DNA of 45,316 nucleotides from an uncultured Selenomonadales bacterium (lineage in GTDB: Bacteria > Bacillota > Negativicutes > Selenomonadales > Selenomonadaceae). The stretch covers positions 1-45,316 of the forward strand of contig CALFJE010000019.1 of NCBI GenBank assembly GCA_937877545.1, in the 5' to 3' direction. Shown here piece by piece: positions 15,375 to 23,427 of the stretch; within the stretch, counting starts at the first letter, position 1; the number at the start of each line of letters is the position of its first letter. Position numbers and translations under genes: made by a program. The notes under the pieces are model-generated. The model had not been told where the DNA came from. It ran no database searches and worked only from the letters and a program-made list of their open reading frames with translations.

Positions 15375-16391
15375 TCAGTCTTTGGAAAGGTCGGAACCGT
15401 CTTTGAGCCAGCTCATCATGCCGCGCAGTTTCTTGCCGACGGTCTCGATTTGATGTTCGGCGTGAATCCTGCGCTGAGCAAGGAAGTTGGCGCGACCAGC
15501 CGCACGATTTTCGACGAGCCAGTTACGGGCAAAGCTGCCGTCCTGAATCTCGGAAAGAGCCTTTTCCATAGCCTTGCGGACTTCGGGCGTGATAATCTTC
15601 GGTCCGGTGGTGTAGTCGCCGTATTCCGCCGTGTCGCTGATAGATTTGCGCATCTTCGCCATGCCGCCCTCGTAAAGAAGATCTACGATAAGTTTCATTT
15701 CGTGGAAGGTCTCGAAATAGGCGATTTCGGGCTGATAACCCGCCGCAACCAAGACCTCGAAGCCGTTTTGAATCAGATGAGTTACGCCGCCGCAGAGGAC
15801 GCATTGTTCGCCGAAAAGGTCAGTCTCCGTCTCTTCCTTGAAGGTGGTTTGGAGAACACCTGCGCGGGTGCCGCCGATACCGCGAGCGTAGGCAAGGGCG
15901 ATGTCGAAGCATTTGCCCGTAGCGTCCTGCTCCACCGCGAAGACGTCGGGGACGCCGCTACCTTCAACGAACGTCCTGCGTACCAAATGCCCCGGACCTT
16001 TGGGCGCGACCATAAACACGTCGACGTTGTCGGGCGGAACTACTTGACGAAAATGAATGTTAAAACCGTGTGAAAATCCGAGAGCCGAGCCGGGCTTGAG
16101 ATTGGGCGCGATTTCGTTGCGATATACGTCCGCCTGTTTTTCGTCAGGTATGAGTACCATAACGATGTCCGCCTGCTTGACCGCCTCGGCGACGTTGAAA
16201 ACTTTAAAGCCGTCTTTCTCGGCGACAGCCTTTGACTTCGAGCCGGGATAGAGCCCGATAATGACGTTGAGACCGCTGTCCTTGAGATTTTTTGCTTGAC
16301 CGTGCCCCTGAGAACCGTAGCCACAAACGGCGATGATCTTGCCGTTCAGAATGTCAAAGTTTGCGTCGTTGTCATAATACACTTTTGCCAC
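15375..16391 (-). CDS. ilvC: Ketol-acid reductoisomerase (class I)
   Basis: The 338-residue enzyme is the standard class I length. It shows the dinucleotide site AVCGYGSQGHGQAKNL, GFSHGFNIHF, VAPKGPGHLVRR, the metal site in DLFGEQCVLCGG and EMKLIVDLLYEGGM. It makes the dihydroxy acid precursors of valine and isoleucine. The start is GTG 16391 with GGAGGG upstream. It follows a GIY-YIG gene rather than ilvN directly. Confidence 0.97.
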   Translation of the reverse strand: MAKVYYDNDANFDILNGKIIAVCGYGSQGHGQAKNLKDSGLNVIIGLYPGSKSKAVAEKDGFKVFNVAEAVKQADIVMVLIPDEKQADVYRNEIAPNLKPGSALGFSHGFNIHFRQVVPPDNVDVFMVAPKGPGHLVRRTFVEGSGVPDVFAVEQDATGKCFDIALAYARGIGGTRAGVLQTTFKEETETDLFGEQCVLCGGVTHLIQNGFEVLVAAGYQPEIAYFETFHEMKLIVDLLYEGGMAKMRKSISDTAEYGDYTTGPKIITPEVRKAMEKALSEIQDGSFARNWLVENRAAGRANFLAQRRIHAEHQIETVGKKLRGMMSWLKDGSDLSKD

Positions 16392-16435
16392 AATATTCCC
16401 TCCAAAAAATTGCTAATGAAACTCGTGACAGTGTA

Positions 16436-17230
16436 TCACTTATCGCCGCCGTGTTCAAGAGCTTTTTTCCGCGCCCAATATGCTTTCTGCGCGGCGGACA
16501 TCTTGGCGCGGGTTTCTTTGGATGGATGTTTGCCGTATTGAGGATGATTTTTTCCTTGTAAAGCCATAGATAATTTCGCTCTGTGTTCGTCAGAAAAAAT
16601 TTTGCCTTTATGAGCGGCGGACATCTTCGCACGTGTATCCGCAGAAAGAGGTTTGCCTTTTTTGGGCGAGGGCTTGCCTTTATTTTGCGAATGCTCGCCT
16701 TTGTTGCTTGCAGCAATTTTAGCGCGGGTTTCCGCTGAATGAGGCTTGTGCGATTTGCCTTTTTTGGCTAAGGATATTTTTGCGCACGTTTCTTCGGAAT
16801 GCTTCTTGCCGTAAAACGGATTGTTTCTCCCACTAACATCAGCGTGATTGGCAGAAATTTTCGCCCGCGTCTCTTCGCTGGGATTTAAACCGCCGTCGCC
16901 GCCGTCCGTGAGGTTGTAGCCGTTCGGTGTCTTGCTGTTGAGTGTAGCAATCCAGAAAATTTCGCGTTCGTTCAGCATTTCGACGGGGCATACTTCGAGG
17001 ACTTCGACCTTAAAGGTTTCGTCAGACCAGCCGTACTTTGCGATAGCCGCGTCGATACCGGGTCTGCCCCTCCTACTGCCGCGCTTGTGCTGATCGATCC
17101 GCATTTTCAGGCTCTGCCGCGTTTGCCCGACGTATTGCTTGCCATTGACGAGGCACGTGATGACGTAGATGACGCCCGTTGCTCCGCTCGCCGATTGACT
17201 TTCGCCGGCGGAACTGTTATTATCCTTCAT
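16436..17230 (-). CDS. GIY-YIG endonuclease with NUMOD3 repeats (homing-endonuclease-like)
   Basis: The 264-residue protein has an N-terminal GIY-YIG nuclease domain: GVIYVITCLVNGKQYVGQT near residues 19-37, the catalytic arginine in KMRIDQHKRG, the metal-binding glutamate in NEREIFWI, and GYNLTDGGDGG. The rest (about residues 115-255) is a basic array of short NUMOD3 DNA-binding motifs of the type SEETRAKISxxxKGK, ending in AYWARKKALEHGG. This architecture is typical of free-standing phage and intron homing endonucleases. It lies between ilvN and ilvC with its own promoter-like sequence, as a probable selfish insertion. All key motifs look intact, so it may be active. Confidence 0.92.
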   Translation of the reverse strand: MKDNNSSAGESQSASGATGVIYVITCLVNGKQYVGQTRQSLKMRIDQHKRGSRRGRPGIDAAIAKYGWSDETFKVEVLEVCPVEMLNEREIFWIATLNSKTPNGYNLTDGGDGGLNPSEETRAKISANHADVSGRNNPFYGKKHSEETCAKISLAKKGKSHKPHSAETRAKIAASNKGEHSQNKGKPSPKKGKPLSADTRAKMSAAHKGKIFSDEHRAKLSMALQGKNHPQYGKHPSKETRAKMSAAQKAYWARKKALEHGGDK

Positions 17231-17299
17231 ACAGAAAAACCTCCTTGCCTGTTGGTTTGCTTGTTAGGCAAAGCCATTATAGCAAGAAGGTTTTTTTCT
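17231..17299 (-). repeat. Inverted repeat covering the GIY-YIG ribosome site
   Basis: On the minus strand AAAACCTTCTTGC (near 17294-17282) can pair with GCAAGGAGGTTTTT (near 17247-17234), with one mismatch. The right arm contains the GGAGG ribosome site and ends in a T-run. Only a transcript that starts upstream, for example from ilvN, would carry both arms. Such read-through RNA could hide the ribosome site or terminate, while RNA from the local TATAAT would lack the left arm. Confidence 0.5.
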
Positions 17300-17306
17300 T
17301 TGTCAA
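17276..17306 (-). promoter_or_regulatory. Candidate promoter of the GIY-YIG gene
   Basis: Minus-strand TTGACA (17306-17301) and TATAAT (17281-17276) are both perfect hexamers, but the spacer is 19 bp, longer than ideal. It lies 46 bases before the ATG and could also feed ilvC. Confidence 0.65.
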
Positions 17307-17315
17307 CGGCGCGAT

Positions 17316-17846
17316 TCAGAGCAGATTCTTACTGTAAAATTCGCGTTCCTGCTTATAGTCGTTGATGGTATTTTCACCGCGCTCAAGGGCGATAAGTCCT
17401 GTGCGGATGACTTCCATAATGCCGTAGGGTGCGAGGAGCCGCGTGAATGCCGTAACTTTTTCGTCGTTGCCCGTTATCTCGAAGATGAGCGTTGTGGGCT
17501 GAACGTCGACGACGTGGGCGCGGAAAAGCTCCGCCATTTTGAGCACGTCGAGGCGATTGTTATCGTCGGCGGCAACTTTAATCATGGTCATGCCGCGAGT
17601 AACCGCCGTTGCCGAATCCAACCGTTGCACCGCTTGCACGACGGGCATTTTTTCCAGCTGCTTAATCATTTGGTCGATAAGATTGGCGTCGCCGCGAACG
17701 ACAACCGTTATCCGCGAAAATTCGGGCGATTGCGTTATTCCGACCGACAGGCTGTCGATATTGAATTCGCGCCGGCTGAACATGCTGGCTACCCGCACCA
17801 GGACGCCGGGCTGATTTTCCACGTAAACCGATAAAACGTGCTTCAT
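17316..17846 (-). CDS. ilvN: Acetolactate synthase small (regulatory) subunit
   Basis: This 176-residue protein has an ACT domain at its start (MKHVLSVYVENQPGVLVRVASMFSRREFNIDSLSVG), then SRITVVVRGD, and the C-terminal ALS_ss_C domain (MTMIKVAADDNNRLDVLKMAELF, then IMEVIRTGLIALERG). It binds the catalytic large subunit IlvB and makes it sensitive to valine. ilvB is not in the window. ATG 17846 is supported by GGAGC upstream; the frame stays open to 17891 without a better start. Confidence 0.95.
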   Translation of the reverse strand: MKHVLSVYVENQPGVLVRVASMFSRREFNIDSLSVGITQSPEFSRITVVVRGDANLIDQMIKQLEKMPVVQAVQRLDSATAVTRGMTMIKVAADDNNRLDVLKMAELFRAHVVDVQPTTLIFEITGNDEKVTAFTRLLAPYGIMEVIRTGLIALERGENTINDYKQEREFYSKNLL

Positions 17847-17887
17847 TGCGCTAAAGCTCCTCTTAAAAATTTTCCGCGCAGATAATA

Positions 17888-18472
17888 TCACGCAATTTGC
17901 GAAGTTTCAAGGTGCTTTGATTTTATGGCGTGAAGGACGCCGTCTGCCAACACGTCGCCGAGAAAATTCGATAACTCCTTCGTCGACAGCTCGCGACCGT
18001 TGCTTATCCATGTGCTCAACGCGGTAATGACCGTCGTGAAATAAATTTCCGTCAGATATTTTGAGCGTATGTTATCGGGCGGCAAGTCAAACGTCGTCAT
18101 GAATACAGGCGATATTTCCGCAATTATCTTGTCGACAAAACGCGCCTTGTTCGCGGGATTCAACAGGAGATCGAAGTAAACGGCTTGCTCGCGCTGAATT
18201 TTCGTGAACGCCGTCAGAAACGTTTCCTTGAAATTATCGGGCGAAATGTTATTGCGAAAATTCTCCTTTACGCCGCCGATAATGACGCGCTCTATCTCCT
18301 CCAATACGTCGTAAATATCGCGAAAATATTTATAAAAAGTTCCGCGATTGTAGCCCGCCCGCTCGACCAGCTCGCTAATCGTAATCTTGGCGACGGGCTT
18401 TTTCTCTGCCAGGATACAGAACGCGTCGATTAAATTTTGCCGCGTGACCTCGGCGGTAAATTGCCTGCGCAT
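17888..18472 (-). CDS. TetR/AcrR-family transcriptional regulator
   Basis: The 194-residue protein starts MRRQFTAEVTRQNLIDAFCILAE and contains the TetR helix-turn-helix KITISELVERAGYNRGTFYKYFRD at about residues 26-49. The C-terminal helical part shows no recognisable ligand signature. ATG 18472 has AAGGAG at good spacing. It is divergent from the aldo/keto reductase gene at 18580, so control of that gene and of itself from the shared 107-bp spacer is the likely role (inference). ilvN follows 41 bases downstream. Confidence 0.88.
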   Translation of the reverse strand: MRRQFTAEVTRQNLIDAFCILAEKKPVAKITISELVERAGYNRGTFYKYFRDIYDVLEEIERVIIGGVKENFRNNISPDNFKETFLTAFTKIQREQAVYFDLLLNPANKARFVDKIIAEISPVFMTTFDLPPDNIRSKYLTEIYFTTVITALSTWISNGRELSTKELSNFLGDVLADGVLHAIKSKHLETSQIA

Positions 18473-18516
18473 AAGCTTGAGCTCCTTATTTTCAACAAAT
18501 GAGCCGCGATTGTCGA

Positions 18517-18545
18517 TTGATAGCAACTTCCCGCCGAATTATACT
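18517..18545 (+). promoter_or_regulatory. Promoter of the aldo/keto reductase operon
   Basis: TTGATA (18517-18522), a 17-bp spacer and TATACT (18540-18545) lie 35 bases before ATG 18580, in the spacer shared with the divergent TetR gene. I see no clear long palindrome for an operator. Confidence 0.7.
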
Positions 18546-18579
18546 GCAAGCAAAATCGTTTTGAAAGGACGGCTTTATT

Positions 18580-19581
18580 ATGAAGACACGCAAGCTTAGG
18601 AATTTGGAAGTTTCGGCGATAGGAATGGGATGCATGGGCTTCACGCACGCTTACGGCGAAACTCCAAGCGAAAGTGACGGGATAAAGCTCGTGCACAAGG
18701 CTTTTGAGCTCGGTTGCAACTTTTTCGATACGGCGGAGATGTATTCGTACTTCAAGAATGAGGAATTCGTTGGCAAGGCGTTGAAAGATTTGCCTCGCGA
18801 TAAAATTGTCATCTCGGATAAATTCTGGCCGGAGAAATTTCAAGGGCACGACTTCGCCGAAGAAAAGCTTAGCGAAACCGGCATACGCAAGAGCTTGGAG
18901 GGTTCACTCCGTCGCCTGCAGACCGACTATATCGACGTGTACATCGAACATCAGATGGACGACGGCTCGGAGGAGCAAGTTGCGTTTGTCATGGGCAAAC
19001 TGATTGGCGAGGGCAAAATCCGTGCTTGGGGGCAGTCGTCGGCAACGCTCGACCAAATCCAACGCGCCAATGTCGTCACGCCTATTTCGGCGATTCAAAG
19101 CGAATATTCAATGATGGAGCGCAAGTGGGAACGCGACGTTATTCCGTACTGTGCGGCGAACAATATCGGCTTTATGGCGTTCTCGCCGCTGGGCAACGGC
19201 TTTTTGAGCGGCAAGTACACAAGCAAAGACGAATTCACGGGCAATGACATTCGCAGAGTTATTACGCGCTTTGCCTCTGAAAATATGGACGCGAATCAGC
19301 CGTTGCTCGACCTAATCAATCGCTTTGCCGCCGATAAAAACGCGTCGCCCGCGCAGATTGCCTTGGCGTGGGTGTTGGCAGGCGGCAGTTTCATTGTCCC
19401 GATACCCGGCATGAGGAAAGAGTCGCGAATCAAAGAAAATCTCGGCGCGGCGGATATTGAATTGACTGCTCAAGAATATTCGGCACTCAATGCCGAGCTT
19501 GCCAAAATAAAAATTCACGGTACTCGCGACGGCAAGGATATAAAGAAACTCGGCACCGTCCCCGACAATGTCAATAAGTGA
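18580..19581 (+). CDS. Aldo/keto reductase
   Basis: This 333-residue NADPH-dependent oxidoreductase has the catalytic tetrad Asp50, Tyr55 (FFDTAEMYSYF), Lys81 (ISDKFW) and His in YIEHQMDD near residue 124. MGCMGFTHAYG follows the first strand and IPGMRKESRIKENLGA forms the cofactor phosphate site. It belongs to the IolS/YghZ-like branch; the substrate is unknown. AAAGGACGG precedes the ATG. It overlaps the next gene by one base, giving an operon with an exporter and a second reductase under likely TetR control. Confidence 0.92.
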   Translation: MKTRKLRNLEVSAIGMGCMGFTHAYGETPSESDGIKLVHKAFELGCNFFDTAEMYSYFKNEEFVGKALKDLPRDKIVISDKFWPEKFQGHDFAEEKLSETGIRKSLEGSLRRLQTDYIDVYIEHQMDDGSEEQVAFVMGKLIGEGKIRAWGQSSATLDQIQRANVVTPISAIQSEYSMMERKWERDVIPYCAANNIGFMAFSPLGNGFLSGKYTSKDEFTGNDIRRVITRFASENMDANQPLLDLINRFAADKNASPAQIALAWVLAGGSFIVPIPGMRKESRIKENLGAADIELTAQEYSALNAELAKIKIHGTRDGKDIKKLGTVPDNVNK

Positions 19582-20414
19582 TGTTCAAGGAATTGATTTT
19601 GCTGTGCGTCATTTGGGGATTCAATTTCGTAGTGATGAAGGTCGCCAATGACTTTTTCACGCCGGAATTATTCGTGACGTACAGATTTTTATCCGGCGCA
19701 CTCGTACTGGTGGCGGTCGCCTTTATCGTGAAGTTGCCGCCGCCGCCGCGAAAATATTGGTCGTGGATTGTGCTGACGGGCGCATTGCAAATAGCGTTCT
19801 GCTCGGTGGCAATGCAAATTTGTTTCAAGTACATGAGCGCGGGTATGGTCGCGATGCTCAACTACACAATGCCGATATGGGTAACGCTCTTGGCGAAATT
19901 CTTCCTCGACGAGGCGTTGACGGCAAAAAAATTGCTGGGCGTGACTCTGAGCATAGCGGGAATTTTTGTGCTTATGAACGACGACTCTAGTGGGAATTGC
20001 TTCGCGATTTTGCCGGCACTGGCGGCGGCAATCGGCTGGGCGGTGTCGAATATCCTCATGAAATTAAAGTTCGTCGGATTTAATCTAATCGCCTTGACGA
20101 CGTGGCAAGTAGCGGCGGGCGCAATCCTCTTGGCGGGCTATTCGGCACTTTTCGTCGACACGCCGTCGGTTTGGACGCCGTTATCAATCGCGTGCATAGC
20201 CTACAACGGGATTTTGGCGTCGGCGGTGGCGTTCTTCCTTTGGATGTACATTTTATCGCGCATGGAGGCGAGCAAGGCGTCCGTATCGATTTTGGGCGTC
20301 CCCGTCGTCGGCGTCGTTTCGGGAGTAATTTTCTTGCACGAGCCGCTTACGTTGCCGATGTTGTTCGGAATGACAATGATTTTATCGGGTATCGTGTTGG
20401 TGCAACGGTCTTAG
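19581..20414 (+). CDS. EamA/DMT-family transporter (RhaT/RarD type)
   Basis: The 277-residue membrane protein has about ten hydrophobic helices in two repeated EamA halves. The first begins FKELILLCVIWGFNFVVMK and includes MLNYTMPIWVTLLAKFFLDE; the second includes YNGILASAVAFFLWM and VVGVVSGVIFLHEPLT. Such proteins export metabolites or amino acids. ATG 19581 overlaps the TGA of the reductase gene. The next reductase follows in 10 bases. Confidence 0.9.
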   Translation: MFKELILLCVIWGFNFVVMKVANDFFTPELFVTYRFLSGALVLVAVAFIVKLPPPPRKYWSWIVLTGALQIAFCSVAMQICFKYMSAGMVAMLNYTMPIWVTLLAKFFLDEALTAKKLLGVTLSIAGIFVLMNDDSSGNCFAILPALAAAIGWAVSNILMKLKFVGFNLIALTTWQVAAGAILLAGYSALFVDTPSVWTPLSIACIAYNGILASAVAFFLWMYILSRMEASKASVSILGVPVVGVVSGVIFLHEPLTLPMLFGMTMILSGIVLVQRS

Positions 20415-20424
20415 GGGTGATTTT

Positions 20425-21222
20425 ATGGACTTTGTGACTTTGAACAACGGCGTTGAGATGCCGTTGATTGGCTTCGGCACTTATCAGATGCCTGCACGGA
20501 TAACCGAGCGTTGCGTCGGCGAGGCTTTGGAGCTTGGCTATAGGCATATTGATACGGCTCAGTGTTACGGCAACGAGCGCGAGGTCGGCGCGGCGATAAG
20601 GAATTCGGGTTTGAAACGTGAAGAGATTTTCGTCACGACAAAACTTTGGGGCGGGCGCGGCTATCGCGATACCCTTGCCTCCATTGAAAGTTCGTTGCGA
20701 GCTTTGGACAGCGGTTATATCGATTTGCTTTTGATTCACGAGCCGACGGGCGACTTCAACGAGATTTATCGCGCTATGGAGGCTAAGTATCGTGAGGGCA
20801 GTCTTCGAGCGATAGGCGTTGCGAATTTCTTGGAAACGAATTTCAATCGCCTCCTTGAGTCCGCGCAGATTATCCCCGCCGTGAATCAGATTGAGACGCA
20901 CGTTTTCCGCCAGCAAACGGCTATGAATCGCCTGCTTAAAAAGTACGGCACGGTTCATGAGTCTTGGTCGCCGTTGGCTTGCGGCAGGAACGGTATTTTT
21001 TCCAACCCGACGCTCAAGGAGATCGCGCAGGCTCACGGCAAAACGGTCGCGCAAATCGCGTTGAGATTTTTGACCCAACAAGGTATCCCCGTAATCCCGA
21101 AGTCGACGCACGCCGAACGTATGCGGGAAAATCTTTCAATCACGGATTTTGACTTGACAACGGCGGAATTGAAAAGGATACGTAGCCTTGATACGGGCAA
21201 AAGTTTATTCGCGTGGTGGTAA
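20425..21222 (+). CDS. Aldo/keto reductase (2,5-diketogluconate-reductase-like)
   Basis: The 265-residue enzyme has the DkgA-type layout: MPLIGFGTYQMP, catalytic Asp43 and Tyr48 (YRHIDTAQCYGNE), Lys in TTKLWG near residue 73, His in LLLIHEPTG near 103, and VIPKSTHAERMREN for the cofactor. It reduces a small carbonyl compound with NADPH; the exact substrate is unclear. It is distinct from the reductase at 18580 (different subfamily). A terminator follows. Confidence 0.93.
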   Translation: MDFVTLNNGVEMPLIGFGTYQMPARITERCVGEALELGYRHIDTAQCYGNEREVGAAIRNSGLKREEIFVTTKLWGGRGYRDTLASIESSLRALDSGYIDLLLIHEPTGDFNEIYRAMEAKYREGSLRAIGVANFLETNFNRLLESAQIIPAVNQIETHVFRQQTAMNRLLKKYGTVHESWSPLACGRNGIFSNPTLKEIAQAHGKTVAQIALRFLTQQGIPVIPKSTHAERMRENLSITDFDLTTAELKRIRSLDTGKSLFAWW

Positions 21223-21241
21223 AACGCGTTCAATGCAAAAC

Positions 21242-21272
21242 AAAAGCTCCCTTGCAAACGAGGGAGCTTTTT
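21242..21272. terminator. Bidirectional terminator between convergent operons
   Basis: AAAGCTCCCT pairs with AGGGAGCTTT over an 8- to 9-base loop, flanked by A-rich sequence on the left and TTTTT on the right. It serves the reductase operon and the convergent coaE-side operon. Confidence 0.85.
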
Positions 21273-21287
21273 GCGTTGAGAAAAATT

Positions 21288-22304
21288 TTAGCTTGCCATG
21301 CGCTTGGCAAGAGCCGCCGCCTCCGCCGAGAGCGTCTGCACTTGATGAATTTTCTCTTCCGCCGATTTTATCGTCGTCGCGTTTTTGTCGTCCATCCATT
21401 TGGCGTAGTCCTGCGCGGCGGCTATAGACGTGTCGCAGATTTTCATGTAGAGGTTATGGAGCGTCACGGCATCTTTGGGCACCGGCAAGCTGAACAGCTC
21501 CTGCTTACGCGCCTCCCAATCCGTCAAAAAGGCGTCGTTAATCAAAGCCTTCAAATCTGCGCGGGTCTTGTCCTGCCCCAAATTGCCCAGCGCAAGTATC
21601 GCGCCGTATTTTTGCTCCGCCTCGCGAATCGCCGCGTCGTGACGAGCATTTATTTCGCCCGCCTTAGCCAAATAATTATCGAGTTGCGCCCGCCGCGCTT
21701 GCATTATCTGCGCCACGTACTCTTGGAAATTCTGCACGCGAGCCACTTGCCATTGAGCGTCCTTGCCGCGTGTCAACACAATCTGAATCGGGAATTCGCC
21801 CGCCAATTCCTTTTGATACAAAACCAAATCGGCAAAAGCCTCGTCGTTATCGGCGTCGTTGATTTGAATGTTATGCACGCCGCGAACCTCAATGTCGTTA
21901 AGCCCCGTGCGCTCGATAAGCTCCATGACGCCGATATTTTCCTTGGCGTTCAAGTCGCCCGTGGCAACATAGGAGTCAATCGCCGACTTCACGCTGAGCA
22001 TGAGCGGAGTGCGCAACATCTGCGTGAAAGTCTTAATCGCCTCGCCGGCGTCGGGGGGCGTCACACCGACGGAAGCCGTCATGCCGTCGACAAAGCCCTC
22101 GTAGCCCGAATCGAGCACGCTGTCCACATCAACCACGCGGTGAAATTCCTGCACGTCGTGATTGGCAATCGACTCGCTGACGGTCTGTATCGCGTATTCG
22201 GGCGTGTCCTTGCTCACGTGAAAATAATAATAGCCGCCGCCCGCCGCGATAATCGCCAACGCCGCCACGCCCGCGCCCGCCGCCATTTTGATTCGCTTAT
22301 CCAT
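21288..22304 (-). CDS. Membrane-anchored protein of unknown function (DUF2939-like N-terminus)
   Basis: The 338-residue protein has a short basic start and one transmembrane helix at residues ~8-28 (AGAGVAALAIIAAGGGYYYF). KDTPEYAIQTVSESIANHDVQEFHRVVDVDSVL follows, which recalls DUF2939 proteins. The C-terminal third (from about residue 205) is strongly helical, Ala/Lys/Glu rich and probably coiled-coil. It should face the outside of the membrane. GGAGGCG precedes the ATG. It is the last gene of the phoH-ybeY-coaE operon; its function is unknown. Confidence 0.75.
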   Translation of the reverse strand: MDKRIKMAAGAGVAALAIIAAGGGYYYFHVSKDTPEYAIQTVSESIANHDVQEFHRVVDVDSVLDSGYEGFVDGMTASVGVTPPDAGEAIKTFTQMLRTPLMLSVKSAIDSYVATGDLNAKENIGVMELIERTGLNDIEVRGVHNIQINDADNDEAFADLVLYQKELAGEFPIQIVLTRGKDAQWQVARVQNFQEYVAQIMQARRAQLDNYLAKAGEINARHDAAIREAEQKYGAILALGNLGQDKTRADLKALINDAFLTDWEARKQELFSLPVPKDAVTLHNLYMKICDTSIAAAQDYAKWMDDKNATTIKSAEEKIHQVQTLSAEAAALAKRMAS

Positions 22305-22364
22305 ATCGTCGCCTCCATTACGATTTATGCGATTGTTATTCCTAATCGATTGAATTTTTCCTGC

Positions 22365-22961
22365 TTAGAAAATCCTGCCGCGAAGAGCCGCCCAAATCTG
22401 CTTGCGAATGGAGCCGTAGCCGCCCAGATTTTTTATCTTAACGTCGGCACGTTCGCGCAATTCCTGCGAGGACATTTGGGCATTGATTCTGGTAGTTGCC
22501 TGTTGTTTGGTCAAGCTGTCGCGGAGCATGAGGCGGCGAATTTGAGTATTCCGCTTGGTGTAGACCGCCGACGTCTCGTCAACCAAATGCTCCCAGCCCG
22601 CCTCGAACAAAAGCGGCACCTCCAACACGACCAGCCTCGCGCCGGTTGCTTGACAATCAACCAGAAAATCCCGCGCATGATTCAGCAAAATCGGATGCGC
22701 CACAGAGTTAATCCACGCCCGCTCGTCGGGGTGATTGAAAATGATTTCGCCGATTAGCCGCCGATTGAGGAAGCCTTCCCGCGTCACGACGTATTTGCCG
22801 AAATGCCGCACGTAAAGTTCAAACAGCTCGCCGCCGGGTTCGGTCAGCCACTGCGTCACGTTGTCAATATCCAGCGTCACCGCGCCGAAGTAGCGTCGCA
22901 ATGTCTCCGCAACCGCCGACTTGCCGCACGATATGCCGCCCGTTAAGCCGATTATGTACAA
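22365..22961 (-). CDS. coaE: Dephospho-CoA kinase
   Basis: This 198-residue P-loop kinase performs the last step of coenzyme A synthesis. It shows the Walker A motif IIGLTGGISCGKSAVAETL at the N-terminus, TLDIDNVTQW, the CoA-domain HPILL, LVVLEVPLLFEAGWEHLVDE and QIRRLMLRDSLTKQQATTRI. TTG 22961 is chosen because AGGTGA lies eight bases before it and it begins right after ybeY; earlier in-frame starts would overlap ybeY. Confidence 0.95.
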   Translation of the reverse strand: MYIIGLTGGISCGKSAVAETLRRYFGAVTLDIDNVTQWLTEPGGELFELYVRHFGKYVVTREGFLNRRLIGEIIFNHPDERAWINSVAHPILLNHARDFLVDCQATGARLVVLEVPLLFEAGWEHLVDETSAVYTKRNTQIRRLMLRDSLTKQQATTRINAQMSSQELRERADVKIKNLGGYGSIRKQIWAALRGRIF

Positions 22962-22968
22962 AATCCTT

Positions 22969-23427
22969 TCACCTGCCGATTCCAAGTTTGTCCATGATAA
23001 AACGTTGCTCAGCCTCCATCTCCTGCCGCTCGTCGTCGTCAATGTGGTCGTAGCCCAGCAAGTGTAAAAGTCCGTGCACTTCCAGAAATATCACCTCGCG
23101 CAAGTACGAATGCCCGAATTCCGCCGCCTGTACTTTTGCCCGCTCCAATGAAATTATCACGTCGCCCAAAATGTCGAAGTCCGCGCCGATAACCGCAGGC
23201 TCGTCGCTCTCGCGGAAGGCAAACGATAAAACGTCCGTCGCCCTGTCGACGCCGCGATATTGCTTGTTAAGCGCGTGAATGTGTTCGTCGTCAGTCAAAG
23301 TTATGCTAAGCTCGGATTGCTCGACGCCGTAAGCCTCGCCGACGACATCCGCCGCACGCAGAATTTCCTCAAGCAAGCCCGCCTCGACCGTCAACGTCTC
23401 CGGCTCAAAGCTGATTGTTGTGTTCAT
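22969..23427 (-). CDS. ybeY: Endoribonuclease YbeY (16S rRNA maturation)
   Basis: The 152-residue metalloprotein has the UPF0054 signature HGLLHLLGYDH with three zinc-binding histidines, preceded by ATDVLSFAFRE and LGDVIISLERAKVQAAEFGHS. YbeY acts in 16S rRNA 3' end processing and ribosome quality control. ATG 23427 has a GAGG-type site and overlaps the end of phoH by 23 bases, so translation is probably coupled. Confidence 0.95.
   Translation of the reverse strand: MNTTISFEPETLTVEAGLLEEILRAADVVGEAYGVEQSELSITLTDDEHIHALNKQYRGVDRATDVLSFAFRESDEPAVIGADFDILGDVIISLERAKVQAAEFGHSYLREVIFLEVHGLLHLLGYDHIDDDERQEMEAEQRFIMDKLGIGR

Noticed and set aside
21213..22757. A 514-codon plus-strand frame across the DUF protein and coaE
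   Set aside because: It is antisense to coaE and to the anchored DUF gene, is rich in Arg and His, and has no recognisable domain.
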